Shown: piece by piece, positions 1-7,780 of the stretch | Layout: each line of letters opens with the position of its first letter | How positions within the stretch are numbered: the first letter of the stretch is position 1 | Assembly (NCBI RefSeq): GCF_025725685.1 | Contig: NZ_CP107008.1 | Coordinates: 434,001 to 498,000, forward strand | Reading direction: 5' to 3' | DNA: 64,000 bases | DNA from: Halomonas sp. M4R1S46 | GTDB taxonomy: Bacteria > Pseudomonadota > Gammaproteobacteria > Pseudomonadales > Halomonadaceae | Notes under the pieces: model-generated | What the model was told of the DNA's origin: nothing | Seen by the model: the letters and a program-made list of their open reading frames with translations, nothing else | Database searches by the model: none | Translations under genes and position numbers: made by a program

Positions 1-1385
1 TCGAGCGCCGGCGCCACCTGCTCGAGGGCCGCGGCGAAGCGGCCACGGATGCGGGCGAGGGCCGCGTCGTCCTTGCCTTCGAAGCGCAGCACCAGCACCG
101 GGGTGGTGTTGGAGGCGCGGCACAGGCCCCAGCCATCCGGATAGTCGACCCGGATGCCGTCCAGGGTGGTCTTGACGCCGTCCTCGCCGAAGTCGCCCTC
201 CCGAGCCAGGCGGTCCACCAGGTCGAACTTGGTCTCGTCGGTCACCGTGATGTTGATCTCGGGGGTGCCGATGTCCTGGGGATAGCGCTCGAAGAAGGTG
301 TCGGCGTCGTCGCCCTGCCGCGACAGGATCTCCAGCAGCCGGGCGGCGCCATACAGGCCGTCATCGAAGCCGTACCAGCGCTCCTTGAAGAAGATATGGC
401 CGCTCATCTCGCCGGCGAGCTGGGCCCCGGTCTCCTTCATGCGTGCCTTGATCAGCGAGTGGCCGGTGCGCCACATCTCCGGCGTGCCGCCGGCCTCATC
501 GATCACCCGGGCCAGGTTGCCGGTGCACTTGACGTCGAAGATCACGCGGGCGTCGCGATTGCGCGACAGCATGTCCTCGGCGAAGGCCATCATCAGGTGG
601 TCCGGATAGATCAGCTTGCCCTTGGGCGTGATCACCCCGAGGCGGTCGCCGTCGCCGTCGAAGGCCAGCCCGATGTCGGCGCCGGTCTCCCGGACGGTGC
701 GGATCAGGTCCTCGAGGTTCTCCGGCTTGCCGGGGTCCGGATGGTGGTTGGGGAAGGTGCCGTCGATCTCGGCGAACAGCGGCACCGTCTCGGCGCCCAG
801 GCGCTCCACCAGCTGCGGGCCCAGTTCGCCGGCCACGCCGTTGCCGCAGTCCACCACCGCCTTGAGCGGCCGGGCCAGGCTCACGTCGCCGAGGATGCGC
901 GCCAGATAGGCCTCGCGCACGTCCTCCTCGCGGACCTCGCCCCGGCCCTCGGCCAGGTCGTCCTGCTGGAGGCGGCGGTACAGGTCGGTGATCGCCTCGC
1001 CGGAGAGGGTCTCGCCGCCGAGCACGATCTTGAAGCCGTTGTAGTCGGGCGGGTTGTGGCTGCCGGTGACCATCACCCCGGAGGTGGTGCCCTCCAGCAC
1101 GTGGGTGGCGTAGTAGAGCACCGGGGTGGGGACCATGCCGATGTCGATCACGTCGCAGCCGGTGGCGGTCAGGCCGCGGGTCAGGGCGGCGAGCATGCGG
1201 GGGCCGGAGAGGCGTCCGTCCCTGGCGACGATCACCGAGGATTCGCCCCGGGCCCGGGCCTCGCTACCGATGGCGCGGCCGATGCTCTCGACGCCGGGCT
1301 CGGTGAGGGTGTCGTCGACGATCCCGCGAATGTCGTAGGCACGAAAGATCGAGGCGGGAGCGGTAGTGGCGGTGTCTGGCGTCAT
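1..1385 (-). CDS. algC: Phosphomannomutase/phosphoglucomutase AlgC (3' end cut by window)
   Basis: Interconverts mannose-6-P with mannose-1-P and glucose-6-P with glucose-1-P, supplying sugar nucleotides for polysaccharide and LPS. From the ATG at 1385, 461 codons are visible before the window edge. The family is about 463 residues long in Pseudomonas, so only a few residues are missing. The phosphoserine loop TGSHNP lies near residues 107-112 (Ser109), the metal loop DGDGDR near 240, and the sugar-binding GEMSGH near 325. It lies downstream of coaBC and dut in the same direction, the order known from Pseudomonas. Family and position are clear. Substrate preference (PMM versus PGM) is inferred. 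Confidence 0.93.
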   Translation of the reverse strand, partial: MTPDTATTAPASIFRAYDIRGIVDDTLTEPGVESIGRAIGSEARARGESSVIVARDGRLSGPRMLAALTRGLTATGCDVIDIGMVPTPVLYYATHVLEGTTSGVMVTGSHNPPDYNGFKIVLGGETLSGEAITDLYRRLQQDDLAEGRGEVREEDVREAYLARILGDVSLARPLKAVVDCGNGVAGELGPQLVERLGAETVPLFAEIDGTFPNHHPDPGKPENLEDLIRTVRETGADIGLAFDGDGDRLGVITPKGKLIYPDHLMMAFAEDMLSRNRDARVIFDVKCTGNLARVIDEAGGTPEMWRTGHSLIKARMKETGAQLAGEMSGHIFFKERWYGFDDGLYGAARLLEILSRQGDDADTFFERYPQDIGTPEINITVTDETKFDLVDRLAREGDFGEDGVKTTLDGIRVDYPDGWGLCRASNTTPVLVLRFEGKDDAALARIRGRFAAALEQVAPAL

Positions 1386-1419
1386 ATCATCGATTCCTGT
1401 TGGAGAGCGCTGTGGTGGC

Positions 1420-1887
1420 TCAGTGTCGTCCCGAACTGCCGAAGCCGCCGTCGCCTCGCACGCTGGCGTGGAAGTCGTCGACGACCTGGAGTTCGGCCTG
1501 CACCACGGGAACAAGCACATACTGTGCCAACCGCTCGAAGGGCTCCAGCGTGAAGGGCGCCGCACCGCGGTTCCAGACCGAGACCATCAGCTCGCCCTGG
1601 TAGTCGGAGTCGATCAGGCCGACCAGGTTGCCGAGCACGATGCCATGCTTGTGGCCCAGGCCCGAGCGGGGCAGGATCATCCCGGCGAGCCCCGGGTCGG
1701 CGATATGGATGGCCAGGCCGGTACGCACCAGCTCGCAGTCGCCGGGCTCGAGCACCAGGGGGGCGTCGAGCAGGGCGCGCAGGTCCATGCCGGCGGAGCC
1801 GGCGGTGGCGTAGTGGGGCAGGTGGTCGCGCAGGCGCTCGTCGAGCAGCTTGACGGCGAGGCGAGGGCGGTCGGGGATCGTCGGCAT
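1420..1887 (-). CDS. dut: Deoxyuridine 5'-triphosphate nucleotidohydrolase (dUTPase)
   Basis: Hydrolyses dUTP to dUMP and diphosphate, keeping uracil out of DNA and feeding thymidylate synthesis. It is 155 residues, a normal length for the trimeric family. All conserved motifs are present: AGSAGMDLRA near residue 30, PRSGLGHKHGI near 73, GLIDSDYQGE near 89 with the catalytic Asp, and the glycine-rich tail GDGGFGSSGR that closes over the nucleotide. It sits 30 bp after coaBC and 34 bp before algC, so the three are probably co-transcribed. Confidence 0.96.
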   Translation of the reverse strand: MPTIPDRPRLAVKLLDERLRDHLPHYATAGSAGMDLRALLDAPLVLEPGDCELVRTGLAIHIADPGLAGMILPRSGLGHKHGIVLGNLVGLIDSDYQGELMVSVWNRGAAPFTLEPFERLAQYVLVPVVQAELQVVDDFHASVRGDGGFGSSGRH

Positions 1888-1917
1888 GGGGGGCTTCCGG
1901 TAAAAGAGGTCGTGTCG

Positions 1918-3168
1918 TCAGGAAGGGGCGGTGCGCAGCCGGGCGAGCGCCTGGCGGACCACGGCCAGGGCGAGCTGCGATTTCGGCTGGGGCGGCAGTG
2001 AGCACTGGTCGGTGCCACCGGCATCCCGCCACACCAGCAGAGCGGCGTTGTCGTCGGCGCCGAAGCCCAGGCTGGCCTGGGAAACATCGTTGGCCACCAC
2101 CATGTCGAGGCCCTTGCGGGCGAGCTTGTCCCGGGCGTAGGCCTCCAGGTCGCGGGTCTCGGCGGCGAAGCCGACCACGTAGGGGCGGTCGTCGCGGGCG
2201 GCGATGCTGGCGATGATGTCGGGGTTCTTCACCAGCCGCAGGGTCAGGGTGTGCTCGCCCTCGCGCTTCTTCATCTTGTGCTCGGCCGGGGTCTCGGCCC
2301 GATAGTCGGCAACGGCGGCGCAGCCGATGAAGAGGTCACAGCCCCGCGCCAGCCGGTGGGCCACGTCGTGCATCTCCCGGGCACTCTCCACATCGTGGCG
2401 CTCCACCCCCGCCGGCGTGGGCAGTGCCACGGGGCCGCTGATCAGTCGCACGCGGGCCCCCAGGGCGGCGGCGGCGGCGGCCAGGGCGAAGCCCATCTTG
2501 CCCGAGCTGTGGTTGGAGAGGTAGCGCACCGGGTCCAGGGGCTCGCGGGTCGGTCCCGCCGTGATCACCACGGTCAGGCCGGCGGCATCCCCGGGCGTCT
2601 CGTCGTCCAGCGCCGCCAGGATGGCCTCGGGCTCCAGCATGCGCCCGGGGCCCACGTCCCCGCAGGCCTGGTCGCCGCTGTCCGGGCCCAGCAGCCGCCA
2701 GCCGTCCTCGGCCAGCCGGCGGGCGTTGCGCACCGTGGCCGGCTGGCGCCACATCGCCTGGTTCATGGCCGGCGCCATGACCTTCTCGGCATCGCTGGCC
2801 AGGCACAGGGTGGTGAGCAGGTCGTCGGCATGGCCGTGGGCCAGGCGCGCCATCAGGTCGGCGGTGGCCGGGGCGATCAGTACCAGGTCGGCCCAGCGCG
2901 CCAGCTCGATATGGCCCATGCCGGCCTCGGCCTCGGGGTCCAGCAGCGAGGTGCGCACCGGCTCGCCGGTCAATGCCTGCAGCGTCAGCGGCGTGATGAA
3001 GGCCTGGGCGCCCTCGGTCATGACCACGCGCACCTCATGGCCCGCCTGCTTGAGCAGGCGGGCCAGGTGGGCGCTCTTGTAGGCGGCGATGCCGGCGCTG
3101 ATACCGAGCAGTATGCGGCGGCCCTCGCCAGGGCGGCCGGCGTTCCGGCGGCCGGGCGATAGCGACAT
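1918..3168 (-). CDS. coaBC: Bifunctional phosphopantothenoylcysteine synthetase/decarboxylase
   Basis: Makes 4'-phosphopantetheine in coenzyme A synthesis by joining cysteine to 4'-phosphopantothenate (CoaB) and decarboxylating the product (CoaC). It is 416 residues. The N-terminal flavoprotein half starts GISAGIAAYKS and has the PAMNQAMW segment near residue 135. The C-terminal synthetase half has TAGPTREPLDPVRYLSN near 200 and AAVADY near 260. The ATG at 3168 has no clear Shine-Dalgarno, but the next in-frame Met lies inside the fold. It diverges from radC, as in many Gammaproteobacteria. Confidence 0.95.
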   Translation of the reverse strand: MSLSPGRRNAGRPGEGRRILLGISAGIAAYKSAHLARLLKQAGHEVRVVMTEGAQAFITPLTLQALTGEPVRTSLLDPEAEAGMGHIELARWADLVLIAPATADLMARLAHGHADDLLTTLCLASDAEKVMAPAMNQAMWRQPATVRNARRLAEDGWRLLGPDSGDQACGDVGPGRMLEPEAILAALDDETPGDAAGLTVVITAGPTREPLDPVRYLSNHSSGKMGFALAAAAAALGARVRLISGPVALPTPAGVERHDVESAREMHDVAHRLARGCDLFIGCAAVADYRAETPAEHKMKKREGEHTLTLRLVKNPDIIASIAARDDRPYVVGFAAETRDLEAYARDKLARKGLDMVVANDVSQASLGFGADDNAALLVWRDAGGTDQCSLPPQPKSQLALAVVRQALARLRTAPS

Positions 3169-3293
3169 AGGGCGGTGTCCGAGCGGAAATCCGGTCGACT
3201 ACTTTACCATTCACCGGGGGGATTGCGTAGCCACCGCCCGGCGTGGGGCGGCTACACTGGGGACGAGCACGCCGGGCGAGCAGGGAGGCTTTG

Positions 3294-3968
3294 ATGTCGA
3301 TTCGCGACTGGCCGGAGGGTGAGCGGCCGCGGGAGAAGTTGCTGGTGCTGGGGGCCGAGGCCCTGTCCGACGCCGAGCTGCTGGCGATCTTCCTGCGTGT
3401 GGGGGTGGCAGGGCGGTCGGCGGTGGATCTGGCCCGGGACCTGCTGTCGGTCTTCGGCGGCCTGCGTCCCCTGCTGGAGGCCGACCGGACGAGGTTCTGT
3501 GCCCAGCGTGGCCTGGGCCAGGCCAAGTTCGTGCAGCTGCAGGCCGTCATGGAGCTCTCCCGGCGCCACCTGGCCAGCCGGCTCGAGCGCGACGCGGCCC
3601 TGACGTCGCCGGGCCTGGTGCGCAGCTACCTGGCCTCGCGGCTGCGCCACCTGGGCCACGAGGAGTTCGCCGCCCTCTTCCTCGACAGCCAGCACCGGGT
3701 GATTCGCTACGAGTCGCTGTTCCGCGGGACCCTGGACAGTGCCTCGGTGTATCCGCGCGAGGTCGCTCGCCGGGCCCTGGAGCTGGGCGCCGGCGCCATC
3801 ATCTTCGCCCACAACCATCCCTCCGGGGTGGCCGAGCCCAGCGATGCGGACCGCCGCATCACCGCGCGGCTCCGGGAGGCCCTGGGGCTGTTCGAGATCC
3901 GGGTGCTGGATCATTTCGTGGTGGGAGACGGTGAGGTGGTGTCCTTTGCCGAGCGGGGGCTGTTATAA
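3294..3968 (+). CDS. radC: RadC-family JAB/MPN domain protein
   Basis: A 224-residue member of the RadC (UPF0758) family. The N-terminal part is helical and HhH-like; the C-terminal JAB1/MPN domain carries the metal motif HNHPSG followed by SDAD near residues 172-185. An upstream in-frame ATG at 3243 would add 17 residues unlike the family. I chose 3294 because MSIRDWPEGERPREK is the usual RadC N-terminus and the preceding GGGAGG is a plausible ribosome-binding site. The historic DNA-repair role is doubtful and the molecular function is not settled. Confidence 0.93.
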   Translation: MSIRDWPEGERPREKLLVLGAEALSDAELLAIFLRVGVAGRSAVDLARDLLSVFGGLRPLLEADRTRFCAQRGLGQAKFVQLQAVMELSRRHLASRLERDAALTSPGLVRSYLASRLRHLGHEEFAALFLDSQHRVIRYESLFRGTLDSASVYPREVARRALELGAGAIIFAHNHPSGVAEPSDADRRITARLREALGLFEIRVLDHFVVGDGEVVSFAERGLL

Positions 3969-3981
3969 TACCGCGCATCGC

Positions 3982-4010
3982 TTGTCTGGCCCGGCCGACT
4001 CTGGTATAAA
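3982..4010 (+). promoter_or_regulatory. Sigma-70-type promoter for rpmB-rpmG
   Basis: A -35 TTGTCT (3982-3987) and -10 TATAAA (4005-4010) are separated by 17 bp, just after radC and 110 bp before rpmB. Assigned by eye. Confidence 0.6.
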
Positions 4011-4120
4011 GTGCAGCCTTTGAATTCCCTTGGGTCAAATGACAACGGGGTCGTCCCGGTTTGCCCGACAGGTTTTGAACACTCAGGTAGCAATACCTGG
4101 CCAAGCGGTTGGAGGCTCTC

Positions 4121-4357
4121 ATGTCCAAAGTATGTCAGGTTACCGGCAAGCGCCCGGTGACTGGTAACAACGTTTCACACTCCCAGCGCAAGACGCGTCG
4201 TCGTTTCGTGCCCAACCTGCACAACCACCGGTTCTGGGTGGAGTCCGAGAAGCGCTTCGTTCGCCTGCGCGTCTCCTCCAAGGGCATGCGCATCATCGAC
4301 AAGAAGGGCATCGAAGCGGTGCTCGGCGACATTCGCAAGCGCGGCGAAGCCGTCTAA
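4121..4357 (+). CDS. rpmB: 50S ribosomal protein L28
   Basis: Structural protein of the large ribosomal subunit. It is 78 residues, the same length as in E. coli, and begins SKVCQVTGKRPVTGNNVSH, which is nearly invariant in the family. An ATG 12 bp upstream is in frame, but 4121 is preferred because of family length and the GGTTGGAGG-like ribosome-binding region before it. It is followed after 23 bp by rpmG, the standard L28-L33 pair. Confidence 0.97.
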   Translation: MSKVCQVTGKRPVTGNNVSHSQRKTRRRFVPNLHNHRFWVESEKRFVRLRVSSKGMRIIDKKGIEAVLGDIRKRGEAV

Positions 4358-4380
4358 GCGACCCCGAAGGGAGAAGACTC

Positions 4381-4536
4381 ATGCGTGACAAGATCAGAAT
4401 GGTGTCCAGCGCCGGTACCGGCCATTTCTACACCACCGACAAGAACAAGCGGAACACCCCGGACAAGCTCGAGATGAAGAAGTTCGACCCGGTGGTCCGC
4501 AAGCACGTGATGTACAAGGAAGCCAAGATCAAGTAA
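4381..4536 (+). CDS. rpmG: 50S ribosomal protein L33
   Basis: A 51-residue large-subunit protein beginning MRDKIRMVSSAGTGHFYTT and ending in a lysine-rich tail. It lacks the paired CxxC motifs of zinc-binding L33, so it is the zinc-independent (C-minus) form usual in Gammaproteobacteria. An AGGGAGAA ribosome-binding site lies 6-8 bp upstream. Co-transcribed with rpmB. Confidence 0.97.
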   Translation: MRDKIRMVSSAGTGHFYTTDKNKRNTPDKLEMKKFDPVVRKHVMYKEAKIK

Positions 4537-4594
4537 GTCGGGATCCTTGCGGTTCCCGTGATCGCTTCCGCCGCAGGCCTTCGCCTGTCCGCCT

Positions 4595-4618
4595 GAACCC
4601 GGCCCGATGGTCGGGTTC
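4595..4618 (+). terminator. Hairpin after rpmB-rpmG
   Basis: GAACCCG (4595-4601) pairs with CGGGTTC (4612-4618) across a 10-nt loop, followed by a short TT-containing tail. It is a probable intrinsic terminator, though the U-tract is weak. Confidence 0.55.
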
Positions 4619-4650
4619 TTGCGTGCTGTCCCCGAGCCGGAATGCTGCCC

Positions 4651-5481
4651 ATGCCCGAGCTGCCCGAAGTCGAGACCACCCGACGCGGTATCGCCCCCCA
4701 TGTGGAGGGCCGCGAAATCGTCGAGGTCATCGTGCGCCAGCCGCGCCTGCGCCTGCCGGTGCCCGACGACCTGGCCGAGCGGCTGGTGGGCGCGCGCATC
4801 GGTGGCCTGTCGCGGCGGGCCAAGTACCTGCTGGTGCCGGTGCAGGCGGGGGGCGCGGCGGCGGCCAGCCTGCTCTGGCACCTGGGGATGTCCGGCAGCC
4901 TGCGGATCGCGCGGCTCGGCGAGCTTCCCAAGAAGCACGACCATGTCGACCTGGTGCTCGACGACGGCGCCATCCTGCGCTATCACGACCCGCGCCGCTT
5001 CGGCTTCGTCGACTGGCTCCAGGGGGATCCAGCCCGCGACCCGCGCCTGGCGCGGCTGGGGCCCGAACCCCTGTCCGAGGCCTTCGACGGCGACCGGCTC
5101 CATGCCCTGTCCCGCGGCCGTCGCCTGGCGGTGAAGCCGTTCCTGATGGACAATGCCGTGGTGGTGGGGGTCGGTAACATCTATGCCGCCGAGGCGCTGT
5201 TTCTGGCCGGCATCGATCCGCGCCGCGCCGCCGGGCGCATCTCCCTGGCGCGCTACCGGCGGCTCGCGGCGGCCGTCCGCGAGGTGCTGGCCGCCGCCAT
5301 CACCCAGGGCGGCACCACCCTGCGCGACTTCGTCGGCGGCACCGGCGAGCCCGGCTACTTCGCCCAGCGGCTCAATGTCTATGGCCGCGACGGCGAGCCC
5401 TGTCGGCGCTGCGGTGCCGAACTGCACCTGGTGACCCTGGGGCAGCGGGCCAGTGTCTTCTGCGCCGAGTGCCAGCGCTGA
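4651..5481 (+). CDS. mutM: Formamidopyrimidine-DNA glycosylase (Fpg/MutM)
   Basis: Excises 8-oxoguanine and formamidopyrimidines and cuts the abasic site by beta,delta-elimination. It is 276 residues. The start at 4651 is required by chemistry, since the product must expose Pro2 (PELPEVETTRRGI) with Glu3 as catalytic residues; the in-frame ATG at 4642 would bury them. The H2TH region contains GVGNIYAAEALF, and the C-terminal zinc finger is CRRCGAEL...CAEC. It follows the ribosomal pair in the same direction, as in many proteobacteria. Confidence 0.97.
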   Translation: MPELPEVETTRRGIAPHVEGREIVEVIVRQPRLRLPVPDDLAERLVGARIGGLSRRAKYLLVPVQAGGAAAASLLWHLGMSGSLRIARLGELPKKHDHVDLVLDDGAILRYHDPRRFGFVDWLQGDPARDPRLARLGPEPLSEAFDGDRLHALSRGRRLAVKPFLMDNAVVVGVGNIYAAEALFLAGIDPRRAAGRISLARYRRLAAAVREVLAAAITQGGTTLRDFVGGTGEPGYFAQRLNVYGRDGEPCRRCGAELHLVTLGQRASVFCAECQR

Positions 5482-5533
5482 GCCGGTCGCCCTCGCCCCG
5501 CCGGTCCCTATCCGATTTCCTCGAGAGTTCCCG

Positions 5534-6730
5534 ATGACTGCCCTACGCTCCCTGCGCCTGAAGAAGCATGCCGACCGCCGCCTCAAGGCGGGCCACCTGT
5601 GGCTCTACTCCAACGAGGTCGATACCGACGCCACGCCGCTCAAGGCGTTCGCGCCCGGCGAGCAGGCGGTGGTGGAGGCCGCCAACGGCAAGCCCATGGG
5701 CGTGGCCTACGTCAATGCCCACTCACTGATCTGCGCGCGTCTGGTGTCCCGGGACCCGGCGACGGGGCTCGACCGGTCGCTGCTGGTGCACCGGCTGAAC
5801 CAGGCCCTGGCGCTGCGTCAGCGGCTCTTCGGCAAGCCCTTCTACCGCCTGATGCACGGCGAGGGCGACCTGCTGCCGGGGCTGATCATCGACCGCTTCG
5901 ACGATGTCCTGGTGGTGCAGCTCAATACCGCCGGCATGCAGGCGGTCCTCGAGCCGCTCCTGGACGCCCTCGACAAGGTGCTGGCGCCGCGGGTCGTGGT
6001 GCTGCGTAACGATACCGGGGGGCGCCGCCAGGAGGGCCTGGAGAGCCACGTCGAGGTGGTGAAGGGCGAGCTGCCGGAGGCCGTGCTGCTGGAGGAGAAC
6101 GGGGTGCGCTTCGCCGTGCCGGTGCTCGACGGCCAGAAGACCGGCTGGTTCTACGATCACCGGGTCAACCGCGCCTGGCTGAACGACCTGGTGGCCGGCA
6201 AGCGGGTGCTCGACCTGTTCAGCTACGTGGGCGGCTGGGGCGTGCAGGCCGCCGCCCACGGCGCCGGCGAGGTGCTGTGCGTGGACGCCAGCGCCCGGGC
6301 CCTCGAGCAGGTCGCCGAGAATGCCGCCCGCAACGGCCTGCACGAGCAGGTGGCGGTGGGCGAGGGCGATGCCTTCGAGGCGCTGGCCGCGCTCAAGGCC
6401 GACGGCGAGCAGTTCGACGTGGTGATCCTCGACCCACCCGCCTTCATCAAGAAGCGCAAGGACATCCCCGCCGGCGAGCGGGCCTATGGCAAGCTCAACC
6501 GCGAGGCGATGCGCCTGCTGGGCCGCGACGGCCTGCTGCTCTCGGCCTCGTGCTCGATGCACCTGGCCGCGGAGCGCCTGGTCGACGTCGTGCGGGGCGC
6601 CGCGCGCCACCAGGATCGCCATGGCCAGATCCTCTTCCAGGGGCATCAGGGGCCGGATCACCCCGTGCACCCGGCGATTCCCGAGACGTCCTATCTCAAG
6701 GCGCTGGGGGTCCGCGTCTTCCGCGACTAG
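5534..6730 (+). CDS. rlmI: 23S rRNA (cytosine-C5)-methyltransferase RlmI-like
   Basis: Probable SAM-dependent methyltransferase for 23S rRNA C1962. It is 398 residues: an N-terminal PUA domain (about 1-80, LKKHADRRLKAGHLWLYSNE) and a C-terminal Rossmann domain with motif I FSYVGGWGVQA near 230, the DPPAF motif near 300, and SASCSMH near 338 holding the presumed catalytic Cys. An in-frame ATG 81 bp upstream overlaps the mutM end and adds low-complexity residues, so the ATG at 5534 is preferred. The exact target base is inferred from family similarity. Confidence 0.88.
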   Translation: MTALRSLRLKKHADRRLKAGHLWLYSNEVDTDATPLKAFAPGEQAVVEAANGKPMGVAYVNAHSLICARLVSRDPATGLDRSLLVHRLNQALALRQRLFGKPFYRLMHGEGDLLPGLIIDRFDDVLVVQLNTAGMQAVLEPLLDALDKVLAPRVVVLRNDTGGRRQEGLESHVEVVKGELPEAVLLEENGVRFAVPVLDGQKTGWFYDHRVNRAWLNDLVAGKRVLDLFSYVGGWGVQAAAHGAGEVLCVDASARALEQVAENAARNGLHEQVAVGEGDAFEALAALKADGEQFDVVILDPPAFIKKRKDIPAGERAYGKLNREAMRLLGRDGLLLSASCSMHLAAERLVDVVRGAARHQDRHGQILFQGHQGPDHPVHPAIPETSYLKALGVRVFRD

Positions 6731-6798
6731 GAGGCAACGGCAGCATGGTGGCACCCGGCCAGGCGGCGTGAACCGGGGCTCGCCCATGTCCCGATACC

Positions 6799-7119
6799 AT
6801 GAGTGACTTCGACTTCGTTCGCGTCTTCGCCCACTCGAACCCGCTGCTGGTCAGCCATGTGGCCAACCTGCTGGAGGCGGCCGGCGTGCCGGTCGAGCGG
6901 CGCAACCTGACCCTCGGCGGGGGCGCCGGGGAACTGCCCCCGGCGGAGTGCGAGCCCGAGGTCTGGGTGGCGCCGCATAATCGGCAGCGGGCCGAGACGC
7001 TGATCCGTGAGGTTCTGTCCGAAGGCGACGACCGGCCGGCCTGGACCTGTCCCGGCTGCGGCGAGCGCCTCGAGGCCGTCTTCGACACCTGCTGGCAATG
7101 CGGTAGCCGCCGACCATGA
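6799..7119 (+). CDS. DUF2007-type small protein with C-terminal zinc ribbon
   Basis: A 106-residue soluble protein. The N-terminal 70 residues (VFAHSNPLLVSHVANLLEAAG) match the DUF2007 fold, a small alpha/beta domain related to PII-like signalling folds. The tail has two CxxC pairs (CPGCGERLEAVFDTCWQCG) that probably bind zinc. The Shine-Dalgarno is weak. It lies between rlmI and a thioesterase gene in the same direction. The function is unknown, and the signal-transduction label often attached to the family is unproven. Confidence 0.75.
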   Translation: MSDFDFVRVFAHSNPLLVSHVANLLEAAGVPVERRNLTLGGGAGELPPAECEPEVWVAPHNRQRAETLIREVLSEGDDRPAWTCPGCGERLEAVFDTCWQCGSRRP

Positions 7120-7167
7120 TCGACGCCCACGCCCGCTGACCGTCATGTCCGAGGAGGGACCGATGCC

Positions 7168-7614
7168 ATGCCCTGGGACCTGCCCGCCCCCTTCCTGATC
7201 GAGAGCGACGTCGAGGCGGCCGCCATCGACGCCTTCGGTCATGCCAACAACGCCGAGTACCTGCGCTGGGTGGAACAGGCCAGCTGGGCCCATTCCCGCC
7301 GGCTGGGGCTGGGCCTGGACCGCTACCGGGCGCTGGATCGGGCCATGGCGGTGCATCGTCACGAACTCGACTACCTGTCGCCGGCCCTCGAGGGGGACCG
7401 GCTGCAGCTGGCCACCTGGATCGTCGGCTGCGATGGCCGCCTGACCCTGACGCGTCGCTTCCAGCTGTGGCGTCCCGCCGACGGCCGCACCCTGATGCGG
7501 GCCCGCACGCGCTATGCCTGCATCGCGCTGTCCAGCGGCCGGCCGCGGCGCCTGCCCGCGGAATTCCTGGCCGGCTATCGCCCGGCGCTGGTCGATGAGT
7601 CACCACTGACCTGA
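7168..7614 (+). CDS. 4-hydroxybenzoyl-CoA thioesterase-family (hotdog) protein
   Basis: A 148-residue single hotdog domain with DAFGHANNAEYLRWVE near residues 20-35. This is the D-x-x-G-H-x-N-N-x-x-Y signature of 4HBT/YbgC-like acyl-CoA thioesterases, with the Asp as probable catalytic residue. GAGGAGGG precedes the start, at slightly long spacing. An alternative ATG 6 bp upstream is out of frame. The substrate cannot be told from sequence. It is followed by an AT-richer gap and the ald promoter region. Confidence 0.82.
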   Translation: MPWDLPAPFLIESDVEAAAIDAFGHANNAEYLRWVEQASWAHSRRLGLGLDRYRALDRAMAVHRHELDYLSPALEGDRLQLATWIVGCDGRLTLTRRFQLWRPADGRTLMRARTRYACIALSSGRPRRLPAEFLAGYRPALVDESPLT

Positions 7615-7733
7615 GGTCTTTCTGTATAAAAGGGTTGATTCAGGCCGTTATTCGGGATGGCGGCGCCAATATCCAATATCCTTTTGTTTTTCTCCCGTGA
7701 TCTCATCGTGATTGTTCTGTTGTGCTGTAATGA

Positions 7734-7753
7734 GATGACAAGCCGTTGTCATC
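7734..7753. promoter_or_regulatory. Perfect 8-bp palindrome upstream of ald
   Basis: GATGACAA (7734-7741) and TTGTCATC (7746-7753) form a perfect inverted repeat with a 4-bp centre, 27 bp before the ald start. The size and symmetry fit a dimeric regulator site, but a short mRNA hairpin near the ribosome-binding site is also possible. The regulator is unknown; Lrp/AsnC-type control of ald genes is established elsewhere. The surrounding 7615-7760 segment is clearly more AT-rich than its neighbours. Confidence 0.45.
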
Positions 7754-7780
7754 CCCAGTTCATGCACCGGAGGACTACCC

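Noticed and set aside
396..1553. Plus-strand open frame across algC
   Set aside because: Shadow of algC; composition is biased and it contains no recognisable motif.
3964..3969. TATAAT at the radC stop as the rpmB promoter
   Set aside because: No acceptable -35 at 15-19 bp; the TTGTCT/TATAAA pair at 3982-4010 is much better.
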